This document shows positions 61,764-64,000 of a stretch of DNA of 64,000 nt, piece by piece. The first letter of the stretch is position 1. Each line of letters begins with the position of its first letter. The notes beneath the pieces were generated by a model. It ran no database searches and had not been told where the DNA came from. It saw only the letters and a program-made list of their open reading frames with translations. A program made the position numbers and the translations under genes. The DNA comes from an uncultured Alphaproteobacteria bacterium (GTDB lineage: Bacteria > Pseudomonadota > Alphaproteobacteria > RF32 > CAG-239): assembly GCA_944390275.1 (NCBI GenBank), contig CALXPL010000001.1:496001-560000 (forward strand), given 5' to 3'.

Positions 61764-64000
61764 ATGAGTAAATGGGTTTATACATTTGGTAACGGCAAAG
61801 CCGAAGGCGATGCCAGCATGCGCAACCTCCTCGGCGGTAAAGGCGCTAACCTTGCTGAAATGAATAAAGTAGGATTGCCCGTACCCCCTGGATTTACTGT
61901 TACAACTGAAGTTTGTACTTATTATTACAATAACAACAAAACTTATCCTGCTGATTTGAAAGATCAGGTTAAAGCTGCTGTTGCTTATGTCGAAGGTATT
62001 ATGGGCAAAAAATTTGCCGATGCCAATAATCCTTTGCTCTTCTCAGTTCGTTCCGGTGCCCGCGTTTCTATGCCGGGTATGATGGATACCGTTTTGAACC
62101 TCGGTTTGAATGATGAAACTGTTAAGGCTTTGGCTAAGGCTTCCGGCTCTGAAAGATTTGCTTACGACTCTTATCGCCGTTTCTTGCAAATGTTCTCTGA
62201 CGTTGTTCTTGGTGCCGATATTGAAGAATATGAAGGCGCTTTGGAAGCTATGAAAAAAGCTAAAGGCTATAAATCTGATACCGATTTAACCGCTGAAGAT
62301 TTGAAAGAATTAGTTAATCAATATAAAGAAATCGGTAAAAAATTAGGTAAAGTCGTTCCTCAAGATCCTTGGGATCAACTTTGGGCCGGTATCGGTGCCG
62401 TTTTCGGTTCTTGGATGGCTGCTCGTGCCATTACTTATCGTAAATTAAACAATATCCCTGGCGATTGGGGTACTGCCGTTAATGTTCAAACCATGGTATT
62501 CGGTAATGCCGGCGATGATTGTGCAACAGGTGTTTGCTTCTCTCGTGACCCTGCTACCGGTGAAAATGTTTACTATGGCGAATATTTGGTTAATGCTCAA
62601 GGTGAAGACGTTGTTGCCGGTATTCGTACTCCGCAACCAATGGCTTCTAAAGGCGATGGTACTTCTTTGGAAGAAAAATGGCCTCATCTGTATAAAGAAT
62701 TAGTCGATGTTCGTAATAACCTCGAAAATCACTACAAAGATATGCAAGATATGGAATTTACTATCGAACATGGTAAATTGTGGATGTTGCAATGCCGTAA
62801 CGGTAAACGTACCGCTGCTGCTGCCGTTCGTATGGCTGTTGAAATGGTTGAAGAAGGCTTGCTTAACAAAGAAGAAGCTATTATGCGTGTTGGTGCCGAT
62901 CAATTAGACCAATTGTTGCACCCAATGTTGGATCCTAAAGCTAAGAAGAACGTTATTGCTACCGGTCTTCCTGCTTCTCCTGGTGCCGCTGTCGGTCGCG
63001 CCGTATTTAATGCTGAAGATGCTGAATCTTGGGCTGAAAAAGGTGAAAAAGTTATCTTAATCCGTAATGAAACTTCTCCTGAAGATATTGGTGGTATGCA
63101 TGCTTCTCAAGGCGTGATTACTGCTCGCGGCGGTATGACTTCTCACGCTGCCGTTGTTGCTCGTGGTATGGGTACTCCTTGCGTTTCCGGTTCTACCGAT
63201 ATTACTATCGATTATTCTAAAAAAACTATGACAACAAAATCAGGCGTTGTTATTAAAGAAGGCGATTGGGTATCTTTGGACGGTGCTAAAGGTCAAATCA
63301 TCGAAGGTCAAATTCCTACCGTTAAAGCTGATACTCACAGCGGTAATTTTGGTAAATTAATGACTTGGGTTGATGAAATTCGTACTTTGAAAGTTCGCGC
63401 TAACGCTGAAACTCCTAAAGATGCTCAGACAGCTTTGGACTTTGGTGCTCAAGGTATCGGTTTGGCTCGTACAGAACATATGTTCTTTGATGCTGACAGA
63501 ATTCCTGATATGCGTGCCATGATCTTGTCTGATAACGAAGAAGGCCGCCGTAAGGCTTTGGCTCGTCTCTTGCCTTATCAAAAACAAGACTTTAAAGATT
63601 TGTTCAAAATTATGGATGGTCTGCCGGTTACTATCCGCTTGCTCGATCCTCCTTTGCACGAATTCTTGCCTCATACTGATGCTGAAATGCAGGATTTGGC
63701 TAATAAAATGGGCTTGACTTTGGAACAAGTTAAAACTCGTTCTAATGCTTTGCATGAAGCTAACCCGATGTTGGGTCATCGTGGTTGCCGTTTGGCCGTT
63801 ACTTATCCTGAAATTGCCGAAATGCAAACTCGTGCTATCTTAGAAGCTGCTTTGGAATGCTCTTCTGAAGGTATTAAAGTTACTCCGGAAATCGAAGTTC
63901 CTTTAATCGGTTCTAAGAAAGAGTTGGATATCGTTAAAAATATTATCGATACAACAGCTGAAAAAGTTTTTGCAGAAAAAGGCAAGAAAATTGATTATCT
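61764..64000 (+). CDS. ppdK: Pyruvate, phosphate dikinase, 3' end cut by window
   Basis: From the ATG at 61764 (TAGGAG about 11 nt before) the frame stays open to the window end, giving about 745 of an expected ~890 aa. N-terminal ATP-grasp domain (GGKGANLAEMNKVGLPVPPG; SVRSGARVSMPGMMDTVLN), then the swivelling His domain with the phospho-His in GGMTSHAAVVARGMG, then the start of the PEP/pyruvate barrel (GIGLARTEHMFF; NPMLGHRGCRL). It interconverts PEP and pyruvate with ATP and phosphate. Together with ldh, it suits a fermentative glycolytic lifestyle (inference). Confidence 0.97.
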   Translation, partial: MSKWVYTFGNGKAEGDASMRNLLGGKGANLAEMNKVGLPVPPGFTVTTEVCTYYYNNNKTYPADLKDQVKAAVAYVEGIMGKKFADANNPLLFSVRSGARVSMPGMMDTVLNLGLNDETVKALAKASGSERFAYDSYRRFLQMFSDVVLGADIEEYEGALEAMKKAKGYKSDTDLTAEDLKELVNQYKEIGKKLGKVVPQDPWDQLWAGIGAVFGSWMAARAITYRKLNNIPGDWGTAVNVQTMVFGNAGDDCATGVCFSRDPATGENVYYGEYLVNAQGEDVVAGIRTPQPMASKGDGTSLEEKWPHLYKELVDVRNNLENHYKDMQDMEFTIEHGKLWMLQCRNGKRTAAAAVRMAVEMVEEGLLNKEEAIMRVGADQLDQLLHPMLDPKAKKNVIATGLPASPGAAVGRAVFNAEDAESWAEKGEKVILIRNETSPEDIGGMHASQGVITARGGMTSHAAVVARGMGTPCVSGSTDITIDYSKKTMTTKSGVVIKEGDWVSLDGAKGQIIEGQIPTVKADTHSGNFGKLMTWVDEIRTLKVRANAETPKDAQTALDFGAQGIGLARTEHMFFDADRIPDMRAMILSDNEEGRRKALARLLPYQKQDFKDLFKIMDGLPVTIRLLDPPLHEFLPHTDAEMQDLANKMGLTLEQVKTRSNALHEANPMLGHRGCRLAVTYPEIAEMQTRAILEAALECSSEGIKVTPEIEVPLIGSKKELDIVKNIIDTTAEKVFAEKGKKIDY

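Overview
The window looks like the chromosome of an AT-rich alphaproteobacterium, probably an uncultured animal-gut lineage (RF32/'Azospirillum CAG'-like; this placement is inference from gene content and base composition, not a database result). The pointers are: the gene order miaB-phoH-ybeY-lnt-XRE-metK-trmB; a split ATP synthase with an atpI-B-E-F'-F cluster carrying both b and b' subunits; a DciA (DUF721)-DsbA pair; mtaB-ftsY; a DUF1150 protein; and FtsY, YggT, YggU and YbjN homologues of alphaproteobacterial style. Most genes are about one-third GC and have clear Shine-Dalgarno sites.

Layout. 1-4 kb: the end of an AlgX/AlgJ-like acetyltransferase partner, an AlgI-type MBOAT, a prepilin peptidase and a one-domain voltage-gated channel. 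4-6 kb: groES-groEL behind a 12-bp inverted repeat that is not CIRCE. 6-9.2 kb: a conserved hypothetical gene, GtrA, tRNA-Ser with a duplicated 3' end (an integration scar), tRNA-Gly and a porin. 9.2-12.7 kb: an AdhR/NmlR-like MerR regulator divergent from a DXS-like enzyme and a cupin, with a textbook 19-bp-spacer MerR promoter, then a gene-free stretch that looks like a small RNA gene. 12.7-20.2 kb: RNA modification, ribosome maturation and SAM genes on the minus strand. 20.4-26.5 kb: housekeeping genes (YggT, YggU, folD, YqaA, infA, lepA). 26.6-29.8 kb: an accessory island of secreted cysteine-rich proteins. One of these ends in a DUF1566-like domain whose last ~120 bp have the look of a diversity-generating-retroelement variable region. 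29.8-52.4 kb: core genes (mutY, tRNA-Leu, uppP, xseA, ftsY, ldh, acpP-fabF-mltG, lgt, queA, pheA, ATP synthase Fo, dciA, dsbA, fliO-fliP, an OMP). 52.6-61.2 kb: a foreign-looking block of one OMP and two giant modular lipoproteins (947 and 1419 aa). 61.7 kb to the end: the start of ppdK.

The most unusual material is the lipoprotein block. The two large genes are paralogues built from the same modules in different copy number (one A and one B module versus two A and three B). They share a terminal domain, a 26-bp identical stretch near the start codon, a conserved two-hairpin leader, and a near-identical palindrome about 180-230 bp upstream of each start. They lack Shine-Dalgarno sites and have a higher GC content than their neighbours, which suggests acquisition, possibly from Bacteroidota. 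Together with the candidate retroelement target at 28.9 kb, the window holds two separate candidate systems for diversified surface proteins.

There is no integrase, transposase, reverse transcriptase or CRISPR array in the window.
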